Of a stretch of 64,000 nt of DNA, positions 32,284 through 56,600 are shown in pieces. This DNA is from Rhynchonema sp. JSB1_4 (taxonomy: Eukaryota > Nematoda > Chromadorea > Monhysterida > Xyalidae). The DNA lies in NCBI GenBank assembly GCA_030248065.1, contig JASAMV010003192.1, positions 28,866 to 92,865 on the forward strand, in the 5' to 3' direction. The translations under genes were made by a program, and so were the position numbers. A model generated the notes under the pieces. That model made no database searches, was not told the origin of the DNA, and saw only the letters and a program-made list of their open reading frames with translations. Numbering within the stretch: position 1 is the first letter of the stretch; each line of letters starts with the position of its first letter.

Positions 32284-33035
32284 TACCGTAAAAACCTAAA
32301 TACGCCCCCCCCGGAATAGAGCCCACCCCCCAAAAAGGGGTCAGTGAATTAATAGAGCCCCCCTCTAAAGTAGCAGCCCCTATACAGTAGTGTATTTAGA
32401 GCTTGATTGTGCGAATAAATGCGATTACAAGCGAAAAAACATGCTTTCAAACCCCTTTTTAGGAGTTTTTGGGGGTATTTCTGGGAACAATTTTTCAGGT
32501 TTGGGTCAGTGAATTAATTGAGGCCCCCCGGAATAGAGCCACCCCGTTATAGAGCCCCCCAAAATGGGGTCAGTGAATTAATAGAGCCCCCTTCTATTTA
32601 TTCCCTAAAATAGAGCCCCCAAAAATAGAGCCGCCCCCCAAAAAATACAGCCCCCCTAAAAGGGGCCAGTGAAAAAATAGAGCCCCCAAAAATACATCCC
32701 CCTCCCCCAATTTGCAATTCCCCGCTTTGGGGTCGTAAAGTCAATTTCTTGTACAAGACACCTTATGTACAACGTTTGTGGTTGAGTATATGATGACGTA
32801 AAGCCTTTTATAGAAGATTTGCACTGCACCTAAAAACACTCAATAATGACCAGTAACACTCTGACAGAACTCCATTTTAAGGGCATTTTTGGGAACATTT
32901 TTTGAGATTTTGGGCAGCGAAAAAAATAGAGACCCCCCAAAAATAGAGCCCCCAAAATACAGCCCCCCTAAAAGGGGCCAGTGAAAAAATACAGCCCCCC
33001 TTGTATTTTAGATTTTACGGCAGGTTTTTACGGTA
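32284..33035. mobile_element. TA-ended MITE, GAATTAATAGAGCCCCCC family, copy 1
   Basis: Ends TACCGTAAAAACCTAAATAC and its near-complement (GGTTTTTACGGTA). Inside, AATAGAGCCCCCC and GGGGTCAGTGAATTAATAGA words recur many times on both sides of an A/T-rich middle. Other copies: 35067-35458 and 36481-36676. Confidence 0.8.
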
Positions 33036-33178
33036 GTTCCTTGGGGGAGGGGGCCCCCCTCGGGTACGTCTGTTCCCCCTCCATGGTAGGCATGGGGGCA
33101 ATACCGATTTTTTGACCCAAGCCAATACCCAATACCAGGGCCCACCCCCAATACCCAATACCTCAAATGGGACCCAAC

Positions 33179-33569
33179 CAGTGTAGTTCCTGGGGGGGAG
33201 GGGGTCCCCCCTCCTAAGGTACACTAACCGCCGCGACCAAGGTACACTAGTACACTAACCGCCGCGCCAGGTACACTAACCGCCTCAATTTTTGCCTAAA
33301 ATAGGCAATTTTAGGCCTAAAATGGGCATTTTTAGGCCTAAAATGGGTAATTTTTAGGTCAATGTTGTCAAAAGTCGCCAAAATACCCTTTTTATGGAGA
33401 ATTTTTTCCAAAAAGGGCCAAAAATCGGTCAAATTTTCTACCTCAAAAAATGACTTTTTCCTGAATTTGGGTCTCCCCCCCCCCTTCCCCCCCAGGGAGG
33501 TACACTAACCGCCGCACGGAAAAAAGGGGTAGGTACACTAACCGCCGCGCCGGACCAGGAACTACACTG
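33179..33569. mobile_element. hAT-type MITE, GGTACACTAACCGCCGCG family, copy 2
   Basis: Same ends, phrase and core as the element at 30417 but uninterrupted, with a perfect 8-bp duplication GACCCAAC inside a CCAATACC-type minisatellite. Serves as the empty-site reference for the nested TA element at 30776. Confidence 0.95.
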
Positions 33570-33591
33570 GACCCAACCCAATACCCAATAC

Positions 33592-34057
33592 CAGTATAGT
33601 ACTTGGTCAGGGTGTTGACGATAGATAGATTGGGACCCGAAATGTGTTGACGATAGATAGATGACCCAAGTCCGAAATCTGGGGCGGGGGTCGACCCAAA
33701 CTTGTTGACGATAGGTAGATGGTGGGGGGGTCGCCAAAAATCAAGGTATAGTATAGTGTACTAAGTAGGTAATAATGTGTAAATAATAATGAAAATGTAC
33801 TTAGATGTACTAAATCCGCGCGTAGCGCGCGATTTTTTGCCTATTTGGGACAAAAAATACCGATTTTGAGCCATTTTGAGGCAAAAATACCCATTTTGGG
33901 GTCGAAATGTGTTGACGATAGATAGATTGTTCCCAGAATTTGTTGACGATAGATAGATTTGCCCATAAGTGTTGACGATAGATAGATGAAATCAAAAAGT
34001 GTTGACGATAGATAGATGAATTTGGGGGGACCCCCCCACCCCCCAAGTACTACCCTG
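33592..34057. mobile_element. hAT-type MITE, TGTTGACGATAGATAGAT family
   Basis: Ends CAGTATAGTACTTGG and CAAGTACTACCCTG, flanked by CCCAATAC on both sides (inside a repeat of that word, so weaker proof). The phrase TGTTGACGATAGATAGAT occurs seven times, three before and four after the core. A truncated relative with the phrase inverted is at about 62190-62493. Confidence 0.85.
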
Positions 34058-34555
34058 CCCAATACCCAATACTCAGGTTGAGACCCAATACCCAATACCG
34101 ACCCAATACCCAAAATTCCAAACTTTTTTTAAAAAATGGGCCTGTTTGGGGTTTTTGATCGAATACTAAGTAAAATATGACTGAATTTCTCATTCTTTGC
34201 AGCTAAAAAAGCGATTTCAAAGGCTAAAAAATTGAAAATTTTTCACCATTTTGTTAATTCTTCCTAGCCTGCCGTTAGGCTTTTGCGAAAGCATGCATAA
34301 AACTTGAAACTTGAAACCATTTCAGGGCCCCGGAGAAGAAAAATAGGGCAAAACAGGGGTATTGGGTGGCAGTGTAGTTCCTGGTCCGGAGGGGGAGATA
34401 GCGGACCCTCCGTTTTTCGGGGGGGGAATTCCCGAGGGGGGGGGGGAGGAAAAAAAAAAAATCCCATAAAAAAATTCCTGGAAAAGATCACACATTTTGG
34501 TATAAAAATCCAAGGAAAAAAAAAAAAACCCACCCCCCCCACACCCAATACCCAA

Positions 34556-34990
34556 CAGTGTAGGGTCACCTCCTGGAAAGATCCAATCTCGGCCCCCCCC
34601 CCGGGAGGGGGGGGACCCCCCCTCGGGTACGTCTGTTCCCCCTCCGAGGCCCTACCCCTCCCCCACTGTTCCCCCTCCGGGTACGTCTGCTCCCCCAATT
34701 TTTTCCAAAAATGGGAAAATTTAGGCCTAAAATAGGCATTTTTAGGCCAAAAATAGGTAAACTTTAGGTGAAACCTCCAAAAAAACGCCAAAATACCCTT
34801 TTTATAGGGGATTTTTCGCAAAAGAAGGCAAAAATAGTCCAATTTTTCGACCTCAAAAAATGACTTTTTCCGTCCCCCCCCAAATTGGGACTTCCCCCCC
34901 CCCCCTTCCCCCCCAGGTAGGTACGTCTGTTCCCCCTCCGAAAATAGTGGAGGGTACGTCTGTTCCCCCTCCGGACCAGGAACTACACTG
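34556..34990. mobile_element. hAT-type MITE, GGTACGTCTGTTCCCCCTCC family
   Basis: Left end CAGTGTAGGGTCACC, right end CCAGGAACTACACTG, perfect 8-bp duplication ATACCCAA. The phrase GGTACGTCTGTTCCCCCTCC is repeated at both sides of the shared core. Another left end of this style starts at 34370, but its partner end is not evident. Confidence 0.9.
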
Positions 34991-35066
34991 ATACCCAACA
35001 CCGGCACCCAATACCTGGGATTGGGTATTGGGTACCCACTACCAGGTATTGGGTATTGGGTATTGG

Positions 35067-35458
35067 TAACCGTAAAAACCTAAACCCCGCCCCCCCCCCC
35101 CTGATTACAGCCCCCCCCAAAAAGGGGTCAGTGAATTAATAGAGCCCCCCCCTAAGTAACATCCCCTATACAGTAGTGTATTAAGGCGTGATAGTGGTGC
35201 ATAGGTACATTTATGCACGTCTGTTGTTCGTTCAGAGCACATAATATGCCTCTTATTGACGAACAGACACGAATAAATGCAATTACAAGCGAAAAAACAT
35301 CCTTTCAAACCCCTTTTTAGGGGTTTTTGGGGGGTATTTCTGGGAACAATTTTTCAGGTTCGGGTCAGTGAATTAATAGAGGCCCCCCCGGAATAGAGCC
35401 CCCCAAAATGGGGTCAGTGAATTAATAGAGCCCCCCTTCTATTTAGGTTTTTACGGTA
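35067..35458. mobile_element. TA-ended MITE, GAATTAATAGAGCCCCCC family, copy 2
   Basis: TA-ACCGTAAAAACC left end and GGTTTTTACGGTA right end, with the same internal words as the copy at 32284. Confidence 0.8.
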
Positions 35459-35475
35459 TTGCCCCCATGCCTACC

Positions 35476-36362
35476 TACCGTATTGTCGGAAATAGAACCC
35501 CCCCATCAGTGCTGTGGCTACTTTGGCGGGGCGGGTAGGGTACACAGGGGTAAAAAATCGGGGCGGGTAGGGGGGTAGTGTACCTGGGATTTTGGGGGGG
35601 GGGGGGAAACTCCGGTTTGGGGGGGGGGGGAGGGGGGGGAAGATTTTTCGGGGCGGGTAGGGTACAACACAAGTTTTTTCCGGTGCCTGTTTTTATGTAC
35701 TAAAAAGTGCATATATCGCGCGGAGCGCGAGATTTTTTGCACTTTTTAGGGTTTTCGGTCGAAATTTGGGCATTTTTGACCGAAAATGGGCATTTTGGGG
35801 GTAAAAATCGGGGCGGGTAGGGTACCAGGGAGGGGCGGGTAGGGGGGTAGGGTACAAGAGCGGGGCGGGTAGGGGGGTAGCGTACCAGGCCGGGGCGGTA
35901 GGGTACCATTAGGGGGGACCCCCCCCCCCAACCCCCCCCCCCCCCCCCCCAGCCACAGCACTGCCCCCCCATTAATTGAACCCCCCCCCTAAATGGCTCG
36001 AAATCAAAAATAGAACCCCCCCATTAATTGACCCCCCATTAATAGAACCCCAACCCCACCCCCAACCTTCACCGCACCACAGATTAGTGGTACGGTAAGG
36101 CTGTGTTGTTGTGTCAAACGTTGTTTAAGCTTGCGTACACAACAGAATACAGCTTTTTAAGCATAATTGCCGCTATTAAAGTTAGAAAATACCGAAAACA
36201 AGCCATTTTTATGGGCATCAGTAACAACGATTTTTTTCGTCGGGGGGCCAAATGAAAAATATAACCCCCCCCAATAATTGACCCCCCCCATAAATTGAAC
36301 CCCCCCAAAATGACCCCAGTGAAAAAATAGACCCCCCGGGTTCTATTTCCGACAATACGGTA
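35476..36362. mobile_element. TA-ended MITE, AATAGAACCCCCC family (host of a nested hAT copy)
   Basis: Ends TACCGTATTGTCGGAAATAG and complement. AATAGAACCCCCC / AATTGACCCCCC words recur inside. Interrupted at 35517-35963. A lone end occurs at 62036. Confidence 0.8.
35517..35963. mobile_element. hAT-type MITE, GGGGCGGGTAGGGTACC family, nested
   Basis: Ends CAGTGCTGTGGCT / AGCCACAGCACTG. The flanking duplication lies in C runs followed by AT on both sides, so its exact length is ambiguous. The phrase GGGGCGGGTAGGGTAC is repeated inside both ends; the core reads AAAGTGCAAAAAATCTCGCG on one strand. A second partial copy is at about 36382-36830 and a third left end at 61316. Confidence 0.8.
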
Positions 36363-36480
36363 CTCCATGGTACGCCTGCCAGTGCTGTGGCTGGGGGTGG
36401 GGTCCCCCAATGGCGCCCTACCCGCCCCGGCCTGGTGCGCTACCCCCTACCCGCCCCGCTCTGGTACCCTACCTACCCCC

Positions 36481-36676
36481 TACCGTAAAAACCTAAATAG
36501 AAGGGGGGGCTCTATTAACTCACTGACCCCATTTTGGGGGGGCTCTATTACGGGGGGGGGGGCTCTATTCCGGGGGGGGGGGGGCTCTATTAATTCACTG
36601 ACCCCTTTTTGGGGGGGCTGTATTACGGGGGGGGGGCTCTATTCCGGGGGGGGGCTGTATTTAGGTTTTTACGGTA
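36481..36676. mobile_element. TA-ended MITE, GAATTAATAGAGCCCCCC family, copy 3 (short)
   Basis: TACCGTAAAAACCTAAATAG at the left and GGTTTTTACGGTA at the right with only the phrase repeats between, i.e. an internally deleted copy, 196 bp. Confidence 0.85.
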
Positions 36677-38003
36677 CCCGGCTACCCGCCCCGCCCTGGT
36701 ACCCTGCCCGCCCCGATTTTTACCCTCAAAATGCCCATTTTTCGGTCAAAAATGCCCAAATTTCGAGCGAAAACCCTAAAAAGTGCAAAAAAATCTCGCG
36801 CTGCGCGCGATTTTTAGTACATAGTCGGGCCGGGCGGGCCGGGCTGGATCTGGAGGATCCTAATCTCTGGTCGCCATTTCAACGAATTTCAAAATTTTCT
36901 TTCGCAATAGCAGGCGGAGGATCGATAGTGTTCGGTGGTATTGTGGCATGACAGGATGACGTATTGCCCAAGAAAACCACCGCCCACAAAACCGTGGTGG
37001 CCAAAACCGGACCAGGCGCAGTCGTCCCAGGTACAAAAACATGACTCTCACAACTGAACAATGTGACGCATGTGAGGAACAGCTCGCTTCTCGCCGTTCG
37101 AAGCAGCAACAGCCCAGCCTGGTTGATCTTTCACACTATGGGTGATATTTTCGAAACAACTCTTTCTCGAGTGCTGCCAATCTTACTCAAACGAGTGAAA
37201 ACCGTTGTCAAATTTTCGTCGCTGCGATACCAATCGCTGAATGAGTGAAAAATTTGACTCAATAAAGTGGAGCTAGGACGAGAGAGTAGGTCTGAGCTCA
37301 AGAATGAGTGTGAGACCAAAACGGCTTATGTGCAGACATTTTTGCATCACTACCCACGCAACCAACGCGCCCCCCCCACCCCCCCCCCACCCCCCTCCCC
37401 CACCCCCCCCCCCCATCACTTGATGAATCTGGATTATTGTTTGCCGGACACTTCGTGTGGGTTTTTGGTTTGCTTTGAAGTTACCGACACAACACAAAAC
37501 ACAACGCGTAGTATACAACAGAAATATCGAGCAAAGTGAACATATACCGATGTTGGAGCATTATCTCGGCAGTCGGCACATTATACACGTCGTAAATGCG
37601 GGGAATGAAAGCAATAAAAAGGTGTTTGTTGAACCGGGGTTCCAAGCCAGGCCGCGGTTTTGCAAACGTTGTGATGTGTGAACTGAACATACAAGAACGC
37701 CTGCTCGTCATCGTCAGAGGATTTTATTTCTCTTTGTTTTGCTTTTGTTAGACTCCGATTGCCAAGGGAGGCACGACAGAACAACTGGTTCAACGTAACT
37801 ATTGTGCATAGTTCGTGGATTTTCGTTGTTTACGCAAAGCGGTGGTTGTGCTTTTAGTTCGAGGTGTGCAGTTGGGCCCTCAGAGTATGGACTCATTCAA
37901 ACCCAAACTCGTTTTTTCCTCCCGCTTGGTTTTTCTCCAGGCTAAATAATTCCGTTTTTGGCGAAATCCAAAACTAATTTTGATTTTCAGAGCCATTATT
38001 CTT

Positions 38004-39082
38004 ATGACACTCATCAAAATGCCAAAACGACGACGATCGAACCCAGTTGAATGCGCGCAATGCGGTGCGGTACTTGCTGGCGAACGGGAATTGAAAAATC
38101 ACAAACTATTCGTTCATTCTGATATTCGCAACTATCCGTGTCCCGTCGCCGGATGCGAGTATCGCTCCAAATCGATAACGAATCTCAATCAACATCTGCA
38201 TGTGAATTCGCATTCAAACGCACGACCATTCGCGTGCCCGAAATGCGACAAAACGTTCAAATTTCGGCCAACGATGCGTCGGCATGTCAAATTCGTTCAC
38301 TTGAATCGAATGAAAACGATCAAATGTGACCGGTGCGAATTCACGACCAAATTCGATTCCTACCTCCGCAGTCACGTGATCAACATGCACAACAGCAGCA
38401 GCAGCTACGTTTGTGATCAGTGCGGCACGATGCTCAATTCGGCCGATCGGTTGCACGCGCACAAGCGCCACTTTCATTTTGCGATCAAACCAGCAAAAAA
38501 GTTCAAGTGTTCCCACTGCAAATCGGCATTCAAGAGCAGACAAGAATGTTGTGATCACGAGAATGCGCGGCATACGCTCAAACGGTCGCATGTCTGTAGC
38601 GTGGTGCGACTTTCACCAACCTCCGCAATTTGAAGCGACATATGATGGTCCAGCATAGTGCAGCACCGAAAAAGTTTGCATGCACTGATTGCGACAGCCG
38701 TTTCCACTCAAACTACGCGTTGAAACATCATAGCAACAGGGTACACGGCACGTACAAAGGGCAATTTCAGTGTGACAAATGCGAACGAAATTTCGTCGCT
38801 CCATATGAACTGTCAGATCACAAAATCAGGGCGCACAGCGACGTTCGCGCCCACGCGTGCTATGTCTGCGGCAAATGTTTCAAGACAATGTACGATGTCC
38901 ATTTACATGCCGTTATCCATTCCGAAGCGCGTCCACACGAGTGCAAATTGTGCAACAAGGCATACAGACGGCCGTGGGGGCTCGTGAAACATCTCAGAAG
39001 CAAACAGCACATTGACAAAACAACACTGCATTTGTCCAGTGATGAGTTCAGAGCTCAGGCCGGTGCTGGTGATGGCTTATAA
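38004..39082 (+). pseudogene. C2H2 zinc-finger protein, 11 fingers, with an apparent 4-base frameshift
   Basis: Two consecutive frames: 38004-38633 holds fingers 1-6 and the first Cys of finger 7; 38630-39082 continues from the end of finger 7 through finger 11. Fingers follow C-x2-C (finger 2 is C-x4-C)-x12-H-x3-5-H with short linkers, e.g. FACPKCDKTFKFRPTMRRHVKFVH. Just upstream, TTTTGATTTTCAG is a good 3' splice site ending at 37990, 13 bases before the ATG, so a 5' exon or trans-spliced leader is likely; an alternative start MPKRRR is at 38019. At about 38601-38606 the expected second Cys and Gly of finger 7 are missing and the frame shifts by 4 bases (loss of one TGTG from a TG-rich stretch). 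Either a recent inactivation or an assembly/read error. Family: probable DNA-binding transcription factor; no orthologue recognised. Confidence 0.8.
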
Positions 39083-39088
39083 TACAGT

Positions 39089-39366
39089 GGTAGTAGTCGC
39101 ACAATGACTTGTTAGAATTGGTCAAATTTTTTTCCTGAATCGTAAAGCGGGAAAGTGACGGGGCAATGACGTTGCGTTGCGTGATCGCACACAAAGCATG
39201 TAGTATAGAGAATGTTTCAGACCTGCAGCAACGTGGTTGATCTACTAGATTCTTTTTAGATGAGAATGTTTTGTGAGAATCACAAATAGCAGTGGTTAAG
39301 AGTGACTGAACGTGAAAATCAGGATTGATTTGATGAATTCTTATATGGTCATTGTGCGACCAATAG
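39089..39366. mobile_element. MITE with GTCGCACAATGAC ends, copy 1
   Basis: Left TAGTCGCACAATGACTTGTT, right complement TTGGTCGCACAATGACCATA. It starts 7 bases after the zinc-finger stop codon. Better preserved copy at 51170-51570. The remainder to 40087 (39367-39884) shows no gene. Confidence 0.65.
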
Positions 39367-39884
39367 TAGTCGACTCAAGTCGGCAACGCACCCCGAATAC
39401 CATGTATATTATTTTTCGCGCTCATTTGCGGCTGCTTTGAGTTCACGACTCAACATGATCATGTCGACTTGAGTTGTGGCGAATATGAATACAATTATTA
39501 GTGAGTCTGAAGTCTGATGTACTGTATGTTCAACGACCGTGCACAGTTCCGATAATTTTTCTGGTACACCACTCTATCGAAAAGCTGACCCCTGTCAAAT
39601 CGACTGTTTTGTCTTGCTGTAACAACATCACATATTTGAATCGGGCACGTGCCAAAAACCGGACACAACAGAAATGACAACAAATGAACAAATAAGCTGG
39701 CCATTCAGTTGTTGAACAAAATTCAAACTGTGAACAAATAGGTTGATGACAAAACCATTACCCAATAACAACATAATGCATTATAGTGATCCGTTTGTGC
39801 AGAATATAGTATAATGAGCGATATAAAACTTAGTGAACGGCTCGGTACGATCTTGCCTTGGCCACGTGTGATTTAAACAAGATA

Positions 39885-39890
39885 TTTATT
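39885..39890 (-). promoter_or_regulatory. Candidate ERCC3 poly(A) signal
   Basis: AATAAA on the minus strand about 200 nt downstream of the ERCC3 stop codon. Motif and position only. Confidence 0.4.
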
Positions 39891-40087
39891 CGAGCCACTA
39901 ATTGCGACCAGCTTTTAAAAAAGTTTTTCATTGTACAGATCTGGGAACAACTTTTACACTGGCCGAAATTAGCGGCTCCAGTAAATGTTACTCTTAACAT
40001 CTTCAATTCAAAAAAGTCACGTGACCAAATCAAGACCGGTCCGACCCAATCACCAAGTTTGATATCGTTCAATGGCTGCTGGCCGAA

Positions 40088-52843
<12,756 letters not shown>

Positions 52844-53638
52844 CACTGCTGGCTTGGCTATAAAAGTTGATATCTTCGATTTAAAAAAAAGTAAAAAAAG
52901 CATCAGAAAGAAATTTTGTGCAGCACAACAAGGTACACACCATTCAAGTTTGTGGTGTGACGACGTTTCAGCATTGGCATTAATACAAAAATCATTACTG
53001 CGCGGTGAAATTGGGGAACCCTTTTATGTCAAATGAAATTATCAAGATAATGAAAAGGTAATGATTGGGAAATTGAAACATTACAAGAATCAGATATCAC
53101 ATACACAGATCAACAACTTGAAACGTCTCGAAAGTTTTCTTTTGAATCACAACAGGCATTACATTTTCAAGAACTGGACAATTACATTATAACCACCTGG
53201 ACAGACAACTTTAAAGCAATCAAGAGAGCACCCCGACCAAGCTATGTGGGAAGATCCAATCGATAAAACACCAATATAAATGTTGAGATGAAATACAAAA
53301 AAATATAAATAATACGTGTGCATCTTCGCGAAGTTGAATCCCTTAATCACGGCACAGCAATACTTGATCTTTGCATAATTGAATATGTATGAAGCTCGAT
53401 CAAAAACTCGTGCAATGTCATTCAAATAAACAAGACGGAAATACTTTGGAAATCAAACATAAAATAGTGAACTGAAATGCTCCGAAATGACAAAAAGCGT
53501 CTCCTGCTTTAGAAACAAATCAAAAAAATTGTGAATCTTCATTGGAGAAGAACATTATGATCGCATAAGTGCACTTTCGAAAGAGAAGTCAATCGAGATT
53601 ACCAACATGTGGTGGATTATAATTAGTAAATTTATCCA

Positions 53639-56600
53639 TCATTTACTCGATCCCGGTCCAGCTTCGTTGTTGCCTGTGTTGGCAAGCGGATCGAAATCGG
53701 TCAACAAATCACCAGCCCCAAACGACGCGCTCTCCTCCCCGCCCATCCCGAGTCCGCGCTCAAACGCCAGTCGCATTTCGGACAAGTGCGTCTCAAAATC
53801 GGCCCCATTCGTGTCCGGAATTGCGATCGAGTCGCGCACCACCAACTCATTGTTTGAAGCCGGCTGCCCTGATCCAACAGGTGGACTGTCATTGCCGCTA
53901 AACGGTTCCTGACCGAATGCATCCGTATTGCGCATCGACACCACAGCAGATCCAGTGCCATTCTCATATACTGCGGTTGAAAGATCAGCTGCGGCAGGAG
54001 CAGTTGCCGTCTTCTTTGTCTCATCCGCACGCGGGTCGAATGAATCATCGAATATTTCGTCATCTGTTGTTGCACCACTACTTCCGGTCACAGACTGGGA
54101 CTTCGCCGCTTGCTGCTGCTGCTTGCTATCACATGGTGGCGGTAGACGCACCTGAGAATGAAACATAAAGTTGGTGGCAGCCAATTATTATCGGAGAAAA
54201 ATTGTGTTTTGATTGGGTAGCGCGCCATGAGCAACCACAAGCGACCTTGGTTTGATTCTGCTGCCATGCACATCCGCTTTCGAAACGTATACTTTATAAA
54301 ATTTAGTTTATCAGATTATTGTTACCTTCGGTCGAACCCCATGCAAAATTGGTGTCATGTTGATGAGACGCAAATGTCATTGACATCAGCACTCATACCC
54401 AAAAAACTAAACAGCACATGTTCTTCGTGAGCAGTGAACACACAAAGCGAAATCTATGTTTGTTGGCTGCTGTTAATTTCTTATCAAAACAGGATCTCGT
54501 TTCATTTCGCTTCCACCATATTTAGATCTTGCTACCCAAAAGCAATAAAAAATAAATAAAACAGCAACAAGGTCCAACCAAAAAAAGAACCTACCACAGC
54601 GCCCGGTAGATTCGCCGGTTTCTTCGGTATTGGCGTTGTCGGCAACTCGGGTGGTGTCTCGGTCGGAGGTGTCAGTTTCTGGAATGTTTCCCACACCGCC
54701 TTTGAAACATCTCCAGCTCCTCCGCCACCCCCAGCAGCAGGGGCGTTGCTTAATTGTTGTTGCAAACCGAGTCGTTGTCGAAGACGGGTGTTCTCGTCCT
54801 CTAGTTGTTGCACGCGCTGACGCAGTTGGTACAGCTGCAGTGGAATATCAACATTGGCAGAGTCTTCGAGTCTGGCAATTTGCACAGCGAATCTCTTTTT
54901 CCGAGAAAACGTAAAATTCCCAGAGTAATTTGTCTCACCTACACTGGCAGACGAAAAAAACGTTTTTTTTAAAACAGGTGTTTTTCGGTTTTTTCCGAGA
55001 CCAGAATATTTTTCCGTGGGTGCGTTATCCTGATTTTGACAAAAAATGTAATGCAAACCCGACGAGTTTTTTTAATTTTGGGAAAAGATTGGTTTAAGGA
55101 CGAAAATTGATCGATAAAAAAGCTTGCAAAACACATGTTTCCGTAGAGTTAAAGCGGGAAACCGTATATCTCATGCTTGCTTTTTTACTACGCAGTTAGA
55201 CTGTTTATGTCCAACGGTCACAAAAACAACGATCAAACGAGATAAACCACGTTAAAACTGTCAGAATTTATCTTTGAAAAGTTGCTTTCAGGAACAACGG
55301 CGAGCTTGTGCCGACTTACGCTCACCCTTTTGATCATGAAAGGCAGTGAGACTGAGACAAGAACCAGCTCGCTGACAGATGAAACCTTTGTGAAACATTT
55401 CACACGTGGCTGTTGGCTGACGAGCTGGTTGGATTCCCTACTAAATGTTCTGCCGTTGCCTGATCAAAAGGGGGAGCGTACGTCGGCACAAGCTCGAGTT
55501 TCTTCCCGAAAGCAAATTTAAAAAAAAAATAATTCTCACAATTTAAACGCATTTCATTTTGTTTGAACGATGTTTTTGTGATCACTCATCGTATATAGTC
55601 ACATTTTATTGCGAAAGGCCGGATTCTGAGAGCATGCGATATCCGGTTGCCCGGTTTAAGTACTCTTCGAGAAACAACTCGCAACAGTGTAATGCACAGA
55701 ATCAGTACCGACCAGAAGCCAACCAACTGAACAACAAAAACAACCACTCAATCAAACACCCACCTGCTTCTGCACTTCCAAATCGCGTCCATTATGTTCC
55801 AGGAATTTCCTGTAGGCCAGGTCGAACGCCTCGCCAATCGTCAACGTAATCTCCTCCGCCAATTTATCGCTCAAAAACACGAAACAATCGTGCACATCGA
55901 CGTCGGCACGTTTGGCGATGAACGCGAATACTCGTTTGTCATTCTTGTCGTCCGCGCAGAACGAGATGCGATGCAACGGGTACTTGTACATCACTACCTG
56001 CAACGGAATCGTGTCTTTTTGGACAGTTCTTAGGCACAAACGCACCTAAAATGCAGAAAAGTGCCTGAAATCCCTCAATCATCACCTGAAATTCTAACAT
56101 TTCTGGGTGCAACTTGAAGGCTTGTGAAAAAATCACTGAACAGCATGGGCACTGTGGACGTGTTGCAAAAGTGGCTTATTGTTTTTTGTTTCAGTTTTAC
56201 ACTGTTGATAACGCCTATTTTTTTCTGTCACTGGTAATAGCCACTGCGAAACCGCTTTCGTTAATTCTGGCTCCTGGTTCTATATGCTAGCTGTGAAACA
56301 TTTTTGCAGCATTCTGTGTGAGTTTCGCAAACAAGCACACCGGCATAAACAGCCAGCATGTATGGGCAATCCATCGGCTCATGGCACTTTTTATACACAC
56401 AGAGCATGCAGCAGCACACGCCATTTTCTAAACAAAATGTACACTTTGGGCGAATGTCATACTTTGATGACCACTTTTTAATTGATCTGATTTTCATTTG
56501 CTACTTGCCATAACACTTTTCTGCACTGTTGAAGAATTTGGGGATGTTTCAACGGATAACTGCAGAGAATAGATGCATTCATTGATGGCAGTAATGTAGC

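Larger units (their letters stand above)
27109..37979. other. Gene-free repeat island between TAF1 and the zinc-finger gene
   Basis: No conserved coding exon recognised on either strand. 27109-27256 would hold the TAF1 promoter or 5' leader, but I see no TATA box. From 27257 to about 36840 nearly every base belongs to an inverted-repeat element or minisatellite listed separately. 36840-37980 is ordinary-looking sequence with a C-run at 37371-37413 and a possible foldback end at about 37137. Confidence 0.7.

Noticed and set aside
33600..34020. Regularly spaced TGTTGACGATAGATAGAT repeats resembling a CRISPR array
   Set aside because: Animal genome, uneven spacers, located inside a hAT-type element with inverted ends and target duplication.
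34264..35007. 247-residue frame on the minus strand
   Set aside because: Runs through C/G runs and a MITE; composition is Gly/Pro/Phe artefact.
36860..37109. 76-residue minus-strand frame with a hydrophobic stretch (VLATTVLWAVVFLG)
   Set aside because: Could be a lone exon, but there is no splice context, homology or neighbouring exon to support it.
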